A DNA stretch of 64,000 nt from Paraburkholderia fungorum (GTDB taxonomy: Bacteria > Pseudomonadota > Gammaproteobacteria > Burkholderiales > Burkholderiaceae): contig NZ_CADFGE010000013.1 in the NCBI RefSeq assembly GCF_902833645.1, forward strand, positions 234,565-298,564, in the 5' to 3' direction. Under the pieces are notes generated by a model. The model made no database searches. It was not told the origin of the DNA and saw only the letters and a list, made by a program, of their open reading frames with translations. The translations under genes and the position numbers were made by a program. Positions 26,110 to 34,222 of this stretch are shown piece by piece. Position 1 is the stretch's first letter; each line of letters opens with the position of its first letter.

Positions 26110-26925
26110 CTAGCACTCGAATATCCATCCGTCCCACAACATCGTTGGCATGTCGAGGCGCAGTGAGTAGCCCAAACCCCGGATGGCCTCCACTGCGCTG
26201 CGTATGCTCTGTTCCCCCTCGAGATCCGGGCGCAGCCGCGCGATCAGCGTGCGTGGGCGGTCATGCCGGACACTCGCGATCGCCATGGCAATCTCGCAAG
26301 CCATCCCGGACGTTTCGACGAACACCGCGTCCGGGCGTATCCGGCGCACGAGGCGCTCGGCGGACTCGAGCCACGGAACGGGCACGACATCGGGGTCGCC
26401 AGCGCGCGGGTAACGTTCTACACAGGCCGCGTCATAACCGTGTCCGGGCAATGCCAGATTGACTGGTCCGCCCTGGTGACTGGGCACTACGGCCCAACGC
26501 GAATGAAACTCAACGGGAAGACACCGGTTCGCATCCAGATTGGCCTGCGCGACAGGGCAGAGGAGGGGGGAAGGTTCGAACGTTTCGACGCGTGCCCCAA
26601 GACTTGCCACCCATAGGGACCATGCGGCGGAGCCGGCGCCAATGTCGACCACCGTTTGTCCTGGCCGGATGATCTCTGCAGCAAGACCGTATTCGGTTTG
26701 CTCGAGCGGCCGCATGCCAAGCAGCGTCTCCGCCGTGTGCCTGTCCATGTGTGGTGACACCCTCAGCTCGAGATGTTCCAGCTTCACGACCTGATCAGTC
26801 AGGGCATGCTGGCCAATCGGTCGTGTTGCGTCGTCTCGCGTGGGGGATGCGCTCATGAATGCCATTTGTGACGTTTCTGAGTGAATTTTCATCGTAAGAT
26901 TATTATTCATCCTAGCTGATTTCAT
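26110..26925 (-). CDS. FkbM-like SAM-dependent methyltransferase
   Basis: A 271-residue (maximum) class I methyltransferase. The SAM-binding motif I is TVVDIGAGSAAWSLWVASLG (about residues 91-110), followed by the acidic strand end VETFEPSP, as in FkbM-type O-methyltransferases. The C-terminal half has the strand DAVFVETSG. Several in-frame ATGs exist near the N-terminus (25-30 codons apart) and no Shine-Dalgarno decides between them. The substrate is unknown, and neighbours give no biosynthetic context. Confidence 0.65.
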   Translation of the reverse strand: MKSARMNNNLTMKIHSETSQMAFMSASPTRDDATRPIGQHALTDQVVKLEHLELRVSPHMDRHTAETLLGMRPLEQTEYGLAAEIIRPGQTVVDIGAGSAAWSLWVASLGARVETFEPSPLLCPVAQANLDANRCLPVEFHSRWAVVPSHQGGPVNLALPGHGYDAACVERYPRAGDPDVVPVPWLESAERLVRRIRPDAVFVETSGMACEIAMAIASVRHDRPRTLIARLRPDLEGEQSIRSAVEAIRGLGYSLRLDMPTMLWDGWIFEC

Positions 26926-27321
26926 TGGCGAGAAATTATCGGCCGAGATGACATCAGTTGATGCGGGGACGAGCGGCAGGGCGACGCCAGCTCCGAGGAC
27001 GACGAGCGTGGTGTTGGTGCCGATAATTTAGTCAGAAGAATCGATGCTATAAACGATTGACCGATCACTTTTCCCTGAGAATTTCTCATGCATGAGAGTC
27101 GAAAGGTTTTCGAAATGTTTGGTGATTCGCTCGGAATGTGATCGGATGGAAATCGGCTCAAGAATTACGTCGTCCTGATTCGGGCATCAGGGGGCTAAAT
27201 TTCTCCGGGAAAGTGTCGATATAAACGGTGGCGAGTATTGTTTTCCCAGCTTGCTCAAGTCAGATCGGACTCCTCGGGTCAGGTCGCGGCTCGCATACGC
27301 TGTGGCCGCCGACGCTGATAA
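26926..27321. other. Intergenic region with a long-armed inverted repeat
   Basis: About 400 bp of AT-richer sequence between divergent genes. It contains the perfect 11-bp inverted repeat AAATTATCGGC (26933-26943) / GCCGATAATTT (27019-27029). No open frame here is convincing. It probably holds the promoters of the two flanking genes. Confidence 0.5.
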
Positions 27322-28125
27322 ATGCCAAAGAAAAAAACAGTAGTGACTATGACCACCAGAGCACTCCTCCCAGTTGTAGCTACACGCGGTATCAAACGTG
27401 AAACGCCGTCCGTCCAGGCTACCCTCGTCTTCACGCATGTGCAGCCGGACAGTCGCGCAAAGATGCGCCCCGTCCACCTCTATTCGTCTGCTGGCGCAGA
27501 AGTGATTTATGCATTGGTGGACGGTGTCGCCGGCGCGCTCCGTGCGCTCGAGGCGCAGCGGCTGGACACCGCGCGGGCGGCGATCGACATCCGTGATCTT
27601 TTCTGTACGGCAGCTCGAGCACACACACACGTGGATGACGCGTCGATCCTTGTGTCGTCCCTTCCCGATCCCCTCGATGCGATGCTGGATCTCTATGGAC
27701 CCGTCGGGCAGGGCGTGTATGTTTTCAGTGGTGGTGGAATGCTGATCGCAAGACGCTCAAGTGTGAGCCCTTTCGACAACGCCCCTCTGGGTGACACGGA
27801 CCTGCTCGCGATCAGCGCGCACCCGGGTCTTACGGATCGCTTTCTCGACGTCCGGCAGAACGCCTGTCGAACGACAATCGAGGCACTCACGGCACGGCGC
27901 AGGATGTCTGTCGCGACGAGGGAGAAACTGGTGTCCCTGCTGATCGATGCCACCACCCTCGCGTCGCTGAACCCGTCATTCCCGAGCTCGCAATCCCTGA
28001 CCCGATTGAGTGCTTTCGCTGGAGTTCGGCTGGATCAGGAGATTCATCGAATCCCGAATGGAGTGAAGCCCAGCGGCGGCCGACCTGGCCGGACCAATGT
28101 CAGCGCGGTGTCGATGGACTGGTAG
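27322..28125 (+). CDS. Hypothetical protein
   Basis: A 267-residue protein of unknown function. It has an alpha/beta pattern with YALVDGVAGALRALEAQRL (about 55-73) and GPVGQGVYVFSGGGMLIA (about 130-147), and a Gly/Pro-rich tail. No motif is recognised. The ATG lies after an A-rich stretch with no clear Shine-Dalgarno; the internal ATG at 27349 (MTTRALL) is possible. It heads a run of plus-strand genes to 30.7 kb that lacks the leader family. Confidence 0.6.
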   Translation: MPKKKTVVTMTTRALLPVVATRGIKRETPSVQATLVFTHVQPDSRAKMRPVHLYSSAGAEVIYALVDGVAGALRALEAQRLDTARAAIDIRDLFCTAARAHTHVDDASILVSSLPDPLDAMLDLYGPVGQGVYVFSGGGMLIARRSSVSPFDNAPLGDTDLLAISAHPGLTDRFLDVRQNACRTTIEALTARRRMSVATREKLVSLLIDATTLASLNPSFPSSQSLTRLSAFAGVRLDQEIHRIPNGVKPSGGRPGRTNVSAVSMDW

Positions 28126-28185
28126 GTCGCGACAGGACCCATTCCACCGCCGCGCGGCGGCCGGAAAACAGGATGAAGTCTGGCT

Positions 28186-28431
28186 ATGGATGAAGAAAAG
28201 AACGTCGAGCTGTTAGAACTCGGGCACGCTGCGATGCGGGAGGTTGTGCAGCAACTCGGAACAGTGCGACGCCCCGACGCGCGAGCGCTCCTGCAGGCCA
28301 TCGCCATCTCGTCAATCACTGCGCTGCGGCTAAATTTCGGGGACGCCTACGCGAGTGAGTTTTTGCGCCAGGCTATCGCGGCGATTGAGACCGAAAGCCT
28401 CGCGCAACTGCACGCAACCCATTCCCACTAG
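28186..28431 (+). CDS. Small helical hypothetical protein
   Basis: An 81-residue all-helical protein (MREVVQQLGTVRRPDARALL in the middle). It is not recognised. It lies 14 bp before the next gene and is probably co-transcribed. Confidence 0.55.
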   Translation: MDEEKNVELLELGHAAMREVVQQLGTVRRPDARALLQAIAISSITALRLNFGDAYASEFLRQAIAAIETESLAQLHATHSH

Positions 28432-28445
28432 ATTGCAGACCGCCC

Positions 28446-28844
28446 ATGCGTCGCGACATCACACGCAGGCGGCGCTATCGGCCCTTCAGCCTGGTGGCGT
28501 TGTACGAGCGTGTAACGGCCCGAGAACTGTCGCTCAAGCCTGAGGAAATCAACCGGCTGGTTGAAGACGAGCTCAGCTTCCTCGCCGACACACACGCCAG
28601 TGTGACCTATTCGCTATTTGAGCGAGCGCGGCGTCAGGCGCTTTGTACCCAAATACAGGGAAAACTATCGGCGCCGCAAGACGCGGTCGTCGGGCAGTTC
28701 GCGGGGCTGACAAACGCAGAGGCAGGCTTCGTTGCCGGGCTGAAAGCGGAGTTTGAACGCCGCGTCGACATACGGGCGAATGGTCTTTCCGAAGGAGCCG
28801 CACGTGGCCGCTCGCACGAGGAATTAAATGACGGCGGTGTTTGA
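28446..28844 (+). CDS. Hypothetical protein, possible transcription-related regulator
   Basis: A 132-residue, basic, mainly helical protein. The N-terminal RRYRPFSLVALYERVTAREL is followed by two amphipathic helices. The composition would suit a nucleic-acid or master-regulator-type protein, but there is no motif to prove it. It is in the same run as its neighbours. Confidence 0.5.
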   Translation: MRRDITRRRRYRPFSLVALYERVTARELSLKPEEINRLVEDELSFLADTHASVTYSLFERARRQALCTQIQGKLSAPQDAVVGQFAGLTNAEAGFVAGLKAEFERRVDIRANGLSEGAARGRSHEELNDGGV

Positions 28845-28884
28845 ATGCAAAATCGCCGTACCATTCAGAGTTTGATCGCACACC

Positions 28885-29460
28885 ATGCCGAAAGTCGCAC
28901 TACTGTCGTCCGTCTCGGGCGACATTCCGCATCAGAAGCTGCTGCTGGTACCTGATGGATGCATGGACCCGGAAGCAGAAATTGACCGGATACTCGTCGC
29001 GCTGGCAACCGAAGCGCCGCACTTTAGCTGGCAGCAGGCGCGCGAAGCGCTCCGTGCTGCCGGCTATACGCCGCTTGAGGATATCGTTGAGGTCACGCGG
29101 CCGTGGGACGAATCACGCTGCAGCCACGCGATGACCTTCGCTGTCTCCTTTCCTCCCGACGCTGAGCACGAGCATGCGGGAAAAACGTTGCGGGCGAGTA
29201 CATGGCTCGCAGCGGAAGGCGGGGTGATCACCCTGGTCGACGAACACGGTCAATGCCTGATGGCCGATGATCAGCTCTGGAAGCGGGGAGCAGAAGGCTC
29301 GGAGCAGGTACCCCTCGGCGTCATTCTCGTGCCCCGCTCGCAGTTTGCTTCGATGGCACAACTTTCGACGGCAATTGCATTGCTAAGCGAATCCGGATTT
29401 CGCGTGCAACCGGGCGACCCGGATACCGCTGGCAACGTCCAGGGGCCATCCGCGCGATGA
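28885..29460 (+). CDS. Hypothetical protein upstream of the recombinase-like gene
   Basis: A 191-residue alpha/beta protein. No domain is recognised; there is a helix-rich N-terminal part (AEIDRILVALATEAPHFSWQ) and strands in the middle (GGVITLVDEHGQCLMADDQ). Its stop overlaps the next start (ATGA), so the two gene products are translationally coupled. Confidence 0.6.
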   Translation: MPKVALLSSVSGDIPHQKLLLVPDGCMDPEAEIDRILVALATEAPHFSWQQAREALRAAGYTPLEDIVEVTRPWDESRCSHAMTFAVSFPPDAEHEHAGKTLRASTWLAAEGGVITLVDEHGQCLMADDQLWKRGAEGSEQVPLGVILVPRSQFASMAQLSTAIALLSESGFRVQPGDPDTAGNVQGPSAR

Positions 29461-30446
29461 CACGGCAAGGTGGCTTCCGCCGTGTCTCTCTCGCGTTGGC
29501 GCGCGGCCGAGGTGGGGCTGCACCGGGTGTCGACGAAGCGGCGGCTGTGTCGGCGTGGCTGGGTCGCTATCGTGGACACACGCATACCGCATATAAGCGC
29601 GAAAGCTCGCGGTTCGTCGCCTTTGTTTGCTCGTCCGGCATCGCCGGTGGCCTGGCAGGGGCCACACCGGCCGTGTTCGAGCAATATGCGCGTACACGCC
29701 CGAGCGAAGACGTGGCGCGATACGGACTGCAGGTGTTGCGTTCCCTGTATGCCACGCTTTGCGAACGTGGCGTTATCAAAGTCAATCCTGTCCGGGTGGT
29801 AAAGGGCAGCAGTCGCGCGAAACCCCCAGTTCAGTATAAGCACTTCACGCAGGCCGAGCTCGTTACGATCGGTGGGGTGATTGACGCGCTGGCACATGAG
29901 CCGGGCGGTCATCGTCGCTCATATTCCACGCGGCGCTGGATCTTCTGGCTACTCGCCTATACCGGAGCTCAGCGCGAGGAAATCGCGGCCAGCTCGCGAC
30001 GTCCCGCGCTTACGATGGGCAACCTTCACTGTTTCCGGCAGGTGGAGCACACAACCGCGACCTGTGGTTGGGTCCCGGACGTGCGCGACAGTGCCGGGGT
30101 TCTTCGCCACATCCGTCTGTGCGACGCTCTTGTCGCCGAGCTCGTGCGATACCGGCAATCTCTGATGCTGAACTGGCACCCGAGGCCAGACGACGAGACC
30201 CCACTCATTGTTGGCAATGGTTGGCGGCCGATGGGCGCGCAAGGCATCTACACCAACGTGCAGGCAATGTTCGCCGCAGTTGCGTCGCATCTGCAGGGTC
30301 ATGGCCTGGAATCGCGTCTTGTGGCGCGGATCGAAGAGGCGACGCCGTACTGGCTGACGCGCTCTTTCCACGCACTTGACAGGTCGGGAGACAATCGCGA
30401 GGCGCCTGATACGTCGAAGGAAGTTACACACGCGGCGTTGGACTGA
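29457..30446 (+). CDS. Tyrosine recombinase-like protein with a degenerate C-terminus
   Basis: A 329-residue protein with the fold of a phage/Xer-type integrase: an N-terminal SAM-like domain (about 30-110; HTAYKRESSRFVAFVCSSG) and a catalytic domain starting near 130 with WLLAYTGAQREEIAASSRR, where the first catalytic Arg is expected. The usual HxxR box appears only as TPYWLTRSFHAL, and no catalytic Tyr motif follows before the stop. It is therefore probably inactive, truncated, or a divergent non-catalytic relative. Confidence 0.55.
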   Translation: MTRQGGFRRVSLALARGRGGAAPGVDEAAAVSAWLGRYRGHTHTAYKRESSRFVAFVCSSGIAGGLAGATPAVFEQYARTRPSEDVARYGLQVLRSLYATLCERGVIKVNPVRVVKGSSRAKPPVQYKHFTQAELVTIGGVIDALAHEPGGHRRSYSTRRWIFWLLAYTGAQREEIAASSRRPALTMGNLHCFRQVEHTTATCGWVPDVRDSAGVLRHIRLCDALVAELVRYRQSLMLNWHPRPDDETPLIVGNGWRPMGAQGIYTNVQAMFAAVASHLQGHGLESRLVARIEEATPYWLTRSFHALDRSGDNREAPDTSKEVTHAALD

Positions 30447-30515
30447 GCTGAACGCGATTGTGGAGCAGCTCGAATCGCCTGGCTTGCCGATATCGTTTTC
30501 ACGTGAGTCGATGCC

Positions 30516-30749
30516 ATGACCGTCGCCGGGATACTCAAAGCGAGACGCGAAGAACTTGGCCTGACGTTGCACGAGGTCGCGTCGGCCGCTGGCAGTTCGA
30601 AAGGACATCTCCACGGCATTGAGTCGGGGCGCTATCCGAACATCCGCTTTGCAACGGCCGTGCGACTAGCCAGCGTGCTGCAACTCGATCTCCTGATGAT
30701 GGCGCGTGCTGTGCTGGCCGAGTGCGACAAGCAGGAGGACGTACCGTGA
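30516..30749 (+). CDS. XRE-family HTH regulator
   Basis: A 77-residue protein that is almost entirely one helix-turn-helix domain of the Cro/CI type (ILKARREELGLTLHEVASAA, then GHLHGIESGRYPN). It is probably a local repressor. No operator was identified. It follows the recombinase-like gene by 69 bp. Confidence 0.75.
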   Translation: MTVAGILKARREELGLTLHEVASAAGSSKGHLHGIESGRYPNIRFATAVRLASVLQLDLLMMARAVLAECDKQEDVP

Positions 30750-30795
30750 TCAGTTACGCGGGTTCGCATGACCCGCGTGCCGCGATCGCTTGATG

Positions 30796-31521
30796 CTACC
30801 GTAGCAGGGTGTCATCGGATAGCAGGGTCACCACGGGGCCGGCCGCCCGTGCAGCCTTCAGCGCAACAATCCGCTCGACAGGGATACTTGCCGCGGCGAG
30901 GCGGGCGCCGAACCATTCCCAGAACGCGGGATCGTCCAGACATGCCTTCAGATCCTCACTCTCCGCCGCACCGGGATATTCACGCATGGCGTTGAACTCC
31001 TCGCGCAGGATCACATCCGTCTCTGGAGCGCGGTAGTCCACCTTGAAAATCACCATCGCCGGATCCAGCGTGGTGGCTCGCGCGATGGCGTTGGCGCGGC
31101 GTGATGCAACCCGCTGCTCCCTGCGGGTAGGGGGCATGTTGGCGACGCGCCAGGCTTGCGCGACCTCTGTCGGAACGACTGGCACCATAGCGCGGTAGAG
31201 ACAGGCGGGTTCGATCGGTTGACCAAGATCCGCCTCGAAGTGTGCCTGATCGAGGACGGTGATAATCGCTGCGCCGCGCTGGGCATCGTCGATGGCGACG
31301 ACGACCACAAACCACGCACGGTCGACGTCTGAATACACCAGAATGTGCCCGCGACGTTTGTTATTGCGGCTTGCATTGGTAAGCCAGACCGAGCGGCCAG
31401 CATGCAGCAGATCCAGCAGCAGGTCCGCGGTGAGGGCTGTGCGCAGTCCGAGCCGGTCGATCGCGTGGTCGCCAGCAAAGTAAAAGCGTTGGGCGGCACG
31501 GGTAGACAGGACGGTGGACAT
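30796..31521 (-). CDS. Hypothetical protein
   Basis: A 241-residue protein of unknown function. The N-terminal part is strand-rich (RGHILVYSDVDRAWFVVVVA), with a helical C-terminal half (DDPAFWEWFGARLAAASIPV). The ATG is the only good start. It is convergent with the XRE gene and monocistronic. Confidence 0.6.
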   Translation of the reverse strand: MSTVLSTRAAQRFYFAGDHAIDRLGLRTALTADLLLDLLHAGRSVWLTNASRNNKRRGHILVYSDVDRAWFVVVVAIDDAQRGAAIITVLDQAHFEADLGQPIEPACLYRAMVPVVPTEVAQAWRVANMPPTRREQRVASRRANAIARATTLDPAMVIFKVDYRAPETDVILREEFNAMREYPGAAESEDLKACLDDPAFWEWFGARLAAASIPVERIVALKAARAAGPVVTLLSDDTLLR

Positions 31522-31657
31522 GGTTCATGCGTGAAGAAGTCAGTAGGTCTACGAAGAGTACCGCGCGTGCCATTGCCTGAATAGCGGGTTCAGAGACCGA
31601 CAGCCGCTTTTTTGGGGATGGGTGCTCAACCTTTATAAGGTGTCCCCTGTTGCCGGC

Positions 31658-31688
31658 AAAAAAAACGCCGCATCCATGGGATGCGGCG
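31658..31688 (-). terminator. Intrinsic terminator
   Basis: On the minus strand: CGCCGCATCC-CAT-GGATGCGGCG followed by eight T. It ends the 31712-32398 gene. Confidence 0.88.
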
Positions 31689-31711
31689 TGTGGGTTGGTG
31701 CGATGTTGTGT

Positions 31712-32398
31712 TCAGGCAGCAAGTGGCTCTGCCGAACGCACATTTTCGAACTTCGGCGCGATCCGGTCACGGTAAAGCGCATGATGGAACTCAATCTTCT
31801 TGTTCGCTTTCACCTTGTTCAGCGAAGCGCGATCTGTGATGCCAGCAGCGCTGAGGGTAGTCGCTGCCGCGTCCGCCTGTGCCTGAGCCTCCGCCCAGAG
31901 TGATTCGGGTGCCTTGACTTCCTTGCCGTGAGCGTTGCGCAGGCTCAGTGCCTGGTTCGCGAAGAACCGTTCGCCGCGCTTCACCAACTGGGAGAAGGGC
32001 AGGAACGTCACCACTTCGCCCGATTGCACACCGAGAAGCTTGTGCGCAAGACGCTGAGCGAGTTCCGACTGCATGTCGAGCGACAGCATGACACCGTCAT
32101 CGCCTTCGGTGACACCTTCGAAACGCACGCGCACTTTCTGGTACTCGTTCCCGCGACCGTCACGCGTCACGGCGAGCTTGACGGCGGTGACGCGGCCGGT
32201 AATGCCTTCCTGCTTGCAGATCCCCTCGAGGGCGAGGCGGGCAACTGCGGTCGGACCGTCTGCGCGCGTGTCCGAAAACCCGCCCTTCCAGGCGGCGTCA
32301 CCGACCTGCTGCTGGGCAGCCTTGAGGGCGCGATCGACCACCTGGTTTCCAACGGGGACGAGCATGCCTGCGACGGGGTTGTAGGTCATTAGCTTCAC
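31712..32398 (-). CDS. Hypothetical protein, possibly a DNA-metabolism factor
   Basis: A 228-residue protein starting at GTG with AAGGAG 8 nt upstream. It is not recognised. A strand-rich middle (VTAVKLAVTRDGRGNEYQKV) is flanked by helices. Size, composition and the neighbouring SSB-like, YqaJ-like and ATPase genes would fit a plasmid or phage-type DNA-binding protein. This is context only. Confidence 0.55.
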   Translation of the reverse strand: MKLMTYNPVAGMLVPVGNQVVDRALKAAQQQVGDAAWKGGFSDTRADGPTAVARLALEGICKQEGITGRVTAVKLAVTRDGRGNEYQKVRVRFEGVTEGDDGVMLSLDMQSELAQRLAHKLLGVQSGEVVTFLPFSQLVKRGERFFANQALSLRNAHGKEVKAPESLWAEAQAQADAAATTLSAAGITDRASLNKVKANKKIEFHHALYRDRIAPKFENVRSAEPLAA

Positions 32399-32554
32399 TT
32401 TTTAGCTCCTTGAATGAATGCCCACCAGTAGGGCTGGGAGATCCTGGTATGGGAGATGGCGTGCAGAAAAAAATGTCGCCGACATTGTTTTTCCCCACGC
32501 ATGTCGGAGGCCATGACCTTCGCCCGCTGGCACGGGCTTTACCAGGAGAATTCC

Positions 32555-32833
32555 ATGTCTGCTGTCTACACCCCTCCACTGTTCGCGCTGCTCTGGGCTG
32601 CCGGCGTATTCATGGTTGGGTTTCCGGCCACCATGATCGCTAACGCGGGAATATCGATCAGGACGTTCCTGCTCATTGCTGTGTTCGGTGTTATTGCGTG
32701 GGAATTGCGCGGTCTGGAGGCGCTGCTGCCCGTACTGGTACGTTGGGCGGTGTGGCTCGGCATTATCGTGATGATGTGCGCAGGTGTTCTTGACGGCATG
32801 CGCGGTGCGCGTGAGGAAGAGGAGCGCGCGTGA
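32555..32833 (+). CDS. Small inner-membrane protein
   Basis: A 92-residue protein with three predicted membrane helices (about 8-28, 34-50 and 55-80; for example FLLIAVFGVIAWELRGLEAL). The ATG at 32555 is preceded by CCAGGAGAATTC and a short GCCCGCTGGCACGGGC hairpin, as in the leader family, but without the complementary 5' arm. Function is unknown. Confidence 0.65.
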   Translation: MSAVYTPPLFALLWAAGVFMVGFPATMIANAGISIRTFLLIAVFGVIAWELRGLEALLPVLVRWAVWLGIIVMMCAGVLDGMRGAREEEERA

Positions 32834-33006
32834 TGCAGACACGAACCATTGATATACACACGGTCCGCGTTGTCCTCCATCTTTGCCGGATTTCCCAGAG
32901 GGAGGCCAGGCAGGTGTCCCGCCCTTGGCACGCCAGCCTCGGCGCGGTTTCACGCAAAGGCCGGAGCGAAATCGCTGCACTTCGGCCGCGACACATCCCG
33001 TGCTAG
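32833..33006 (+). CDS. Possible small coupled gene
   Basis: A 57-codon frame starting at an ATG that overlaps the previous stop (TGATG). It is basic with no recognised motif. Coupling and codon composition make it plausible; it could equally be chance. Confidence 0.35.
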   Translation: MQTRTIDIHTVRVVLHLCRISQREARQVSRPWHASLGAVSRKGRSEIAALRPRHIPC

Positions 33007-33028
33007 CCGGTTTGTTGCCAACCCACCA

Positions 33029-33066
33029 CCCCGTTGCCGGTCCTTGAGACTGGCACGGGGTTTTTT
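33029..33066 (+). terminator. Intrinsic terminator
   Basis: CCCCGTTGCC...GGCACGGGG stem followed by six T. Confidence 0.85.
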
Positions 33067-33087
33067 CTTGCCCGCCGGCGGCGAATA

Positions 33088-33151
33088 ATTTTTGGCGGGA
33101 AATCTCCTGGCACCAAGCCCCCTATCCCCAGATACTCCAGGAGAACCCTTC
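33088..33151 (+). promoter_or_regulatory. RBS-pairing leader
   Basis: TCTCCTGG (33103-33110) is perfectly complementary to CCAGGAGA (33137-33144), which contains the Shine-Dalgarno. TAATTTTT lies upstream of the 5' arm. Confidence 0.7.
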
Positions 33152-33427
33152 ATGGCGGCTCGTTCACGCCTCGACTTCGACCTTCTCAAGGTAGCCCAAT
33201 CGCTACTGCCCGACCAACTCGTTTCACAGCTTAACCCCCCCATCCGCCTTGCCAGCGATACCAGCCTTTTCCGGTTCGGTGACGCCCAGGGCGAGAGCCT
33301 GCACCTCATTCTCGACGGGTGCGGCACATTCACCGCGGTGTTCCATCCCGACACCGTTCTGCAGCACATCGAGGAGCATCACCTGAACGACTTTCCCGAC
33401 GCGGGGGAGCGTGTCACCGTTCACTGA
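33152..33427 (+). CDS. Hypothetical protein
   Basis: A 91-residue protein with no recognised domain (FDLLKVAQSLLPDQLVSQLN, then SLFRFGDAQGESLHLILDGC). AGGAGA precedes the ATG at 9 nt. Monocistronic cassette between its own leader and terminator. Confidence 0.6.
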   Translation: MAARSRLDFDLLKVAQSLLPDQLVSQLNPPIRLASDTSLFRFGDAQGESLHLILDGCGTFTAVFHPDTVLQHIEEHHLNDFPDAGERVTVH

Positions 33428-33441
33428 TCTGCTCTGCTGCC

Positions 33442-33473
33442 TGCCGCTCCGACCTTGGGGCGGCATTTTTTTT
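33442..33473 (+). terminator. Intrinsic terminator
   Basis: TGCCGC...GCGGCA stem followed by eight T. Confidence 0.8.
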
Positions 33474-33531
33474 GTTCTGTCTCAGCGTACTCAGACACCC
33501 GGCAAAGGGTGTTGCCTTGCCGGCCACAGTT

Positions 33532-33601
33532 AATTTTGCACGGTCATCTCCCGATGCTTCGCCCTTTACCGGCGCCAATCGCGCCTTTTCTGGAGATAAC
33601 C
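33532..33601 (+). promoter_or_regulatory. RBS-pairing leader
   Basis: ATCTCC (33546-33551) is perfectly complementary to GGAGAT (33592-33597). TTAATTTT lies upstream, and GGCGC...GCGCC forms an inner hairpin. Confidence 0.55.
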
Positions 33602-33691
33602 ATGCAGCAAATCCGCAACAGAAAGTGTTTCAGCCGATACGATCGTGCCCGTGCGGCCGGACCGCACGCGACGATCGCTGTCGTAGTTTGA
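33602..33691 (+). CDS. Leader-driven 29-residue peptide
   Basis: A very short basic frame directly behind a family leader and 11 bp before the next gene. It may be a leader peptide coupling translation of the 33703 gene, or the remnant of a cassette gene. Confidence 0.35.
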   Translation: MQQIRNRKCFSRYDRARAAGPHATIAVVV

Positions 33692-33702
33692 AGGGGCGAC
33701 TC

Positions 33703-34059
33703 ATGAACCTTGAACTGATGGTGAAAGCGTACATCGCGGCCGCACTTTGGAGCACGTCGCTGGATGGACTGGAGGCAATGGATAACCAGTATTCAGCCGA
33801 CGACCTCAGCCCCGAGGCGAAACAGCGTATGAGCGAGGACTGTGAACGCTTCTGGCAGGAGAACGCGGCAGATCTGGCTGTCCTCGGGGAGGCGAGTGCA
33901 GGGCACGACTTCTGGCTCACACGAAACCGACATGGCGCTGGATTCTGGGATCGCGGGCTGGGAGAACTGGGAGAGAGGCTCACAAGAGCAGCGCATGCGG
34001 TGGGCGGGTGCGATCTCTACGTTGGCGACGACGGAAAACTGCATTTGCAGGTCGGCTGA
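33703..34059 (+). CDS. Hypothetical protein of a plasmid/phage-type small family
   Basis: A 118-residue acidic protein. The core phrase HDFWLTRNRHGAGFWDRGLG followed by a YVGDDGKLHL end is a pattern I recognise from small uncharacterised phage and plasmid proteins. AAGGGG precedes the ATG. The upstream in-frame extension is a shadow. Confidence 0.65.
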   Translation: MNLELMVKAYIAAALWSTSLDGLEAMDNQYSADDLSPEAKQRMSEDCERFWQENAADLAVLGEASAGHDFWLTRNRHGAGFWDRGLGELGERLTRAAHAVGGCDLYVGDDGKLHLQVG

Positions 34060-34086
34060 CTGACGTCGTTGACCACCAATCCACAG

Positions 34087-34110
34087 GCCACTCTTCGGAG
34101 TGGCTTTTTT
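34087..34110 (+). terminator. Intrinsic terminator with TTCG loop
   Basis: GCCACTC-TTCG-GAGTGGC followed by six T. Confidence 0.88.
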
Positions 34111-34222
34111 CTTTTTGAGGCGGGCGCGGACCATCGACCAGCGCCGCGGCATTATTTAACCCAGCCGCTTTGCCTTACCCTTTGCGACAGCAGCTGCCTC
34201 ACTTCCTCACTGTACTTCGACC

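Noticed and set aside
32849..33088. A 79-codon plus-strand frame
   Set aside because: It overlaps a terminator and reads as Arg/Pro/Ser-rich shadow; the coupled frame at 32833 fits better.
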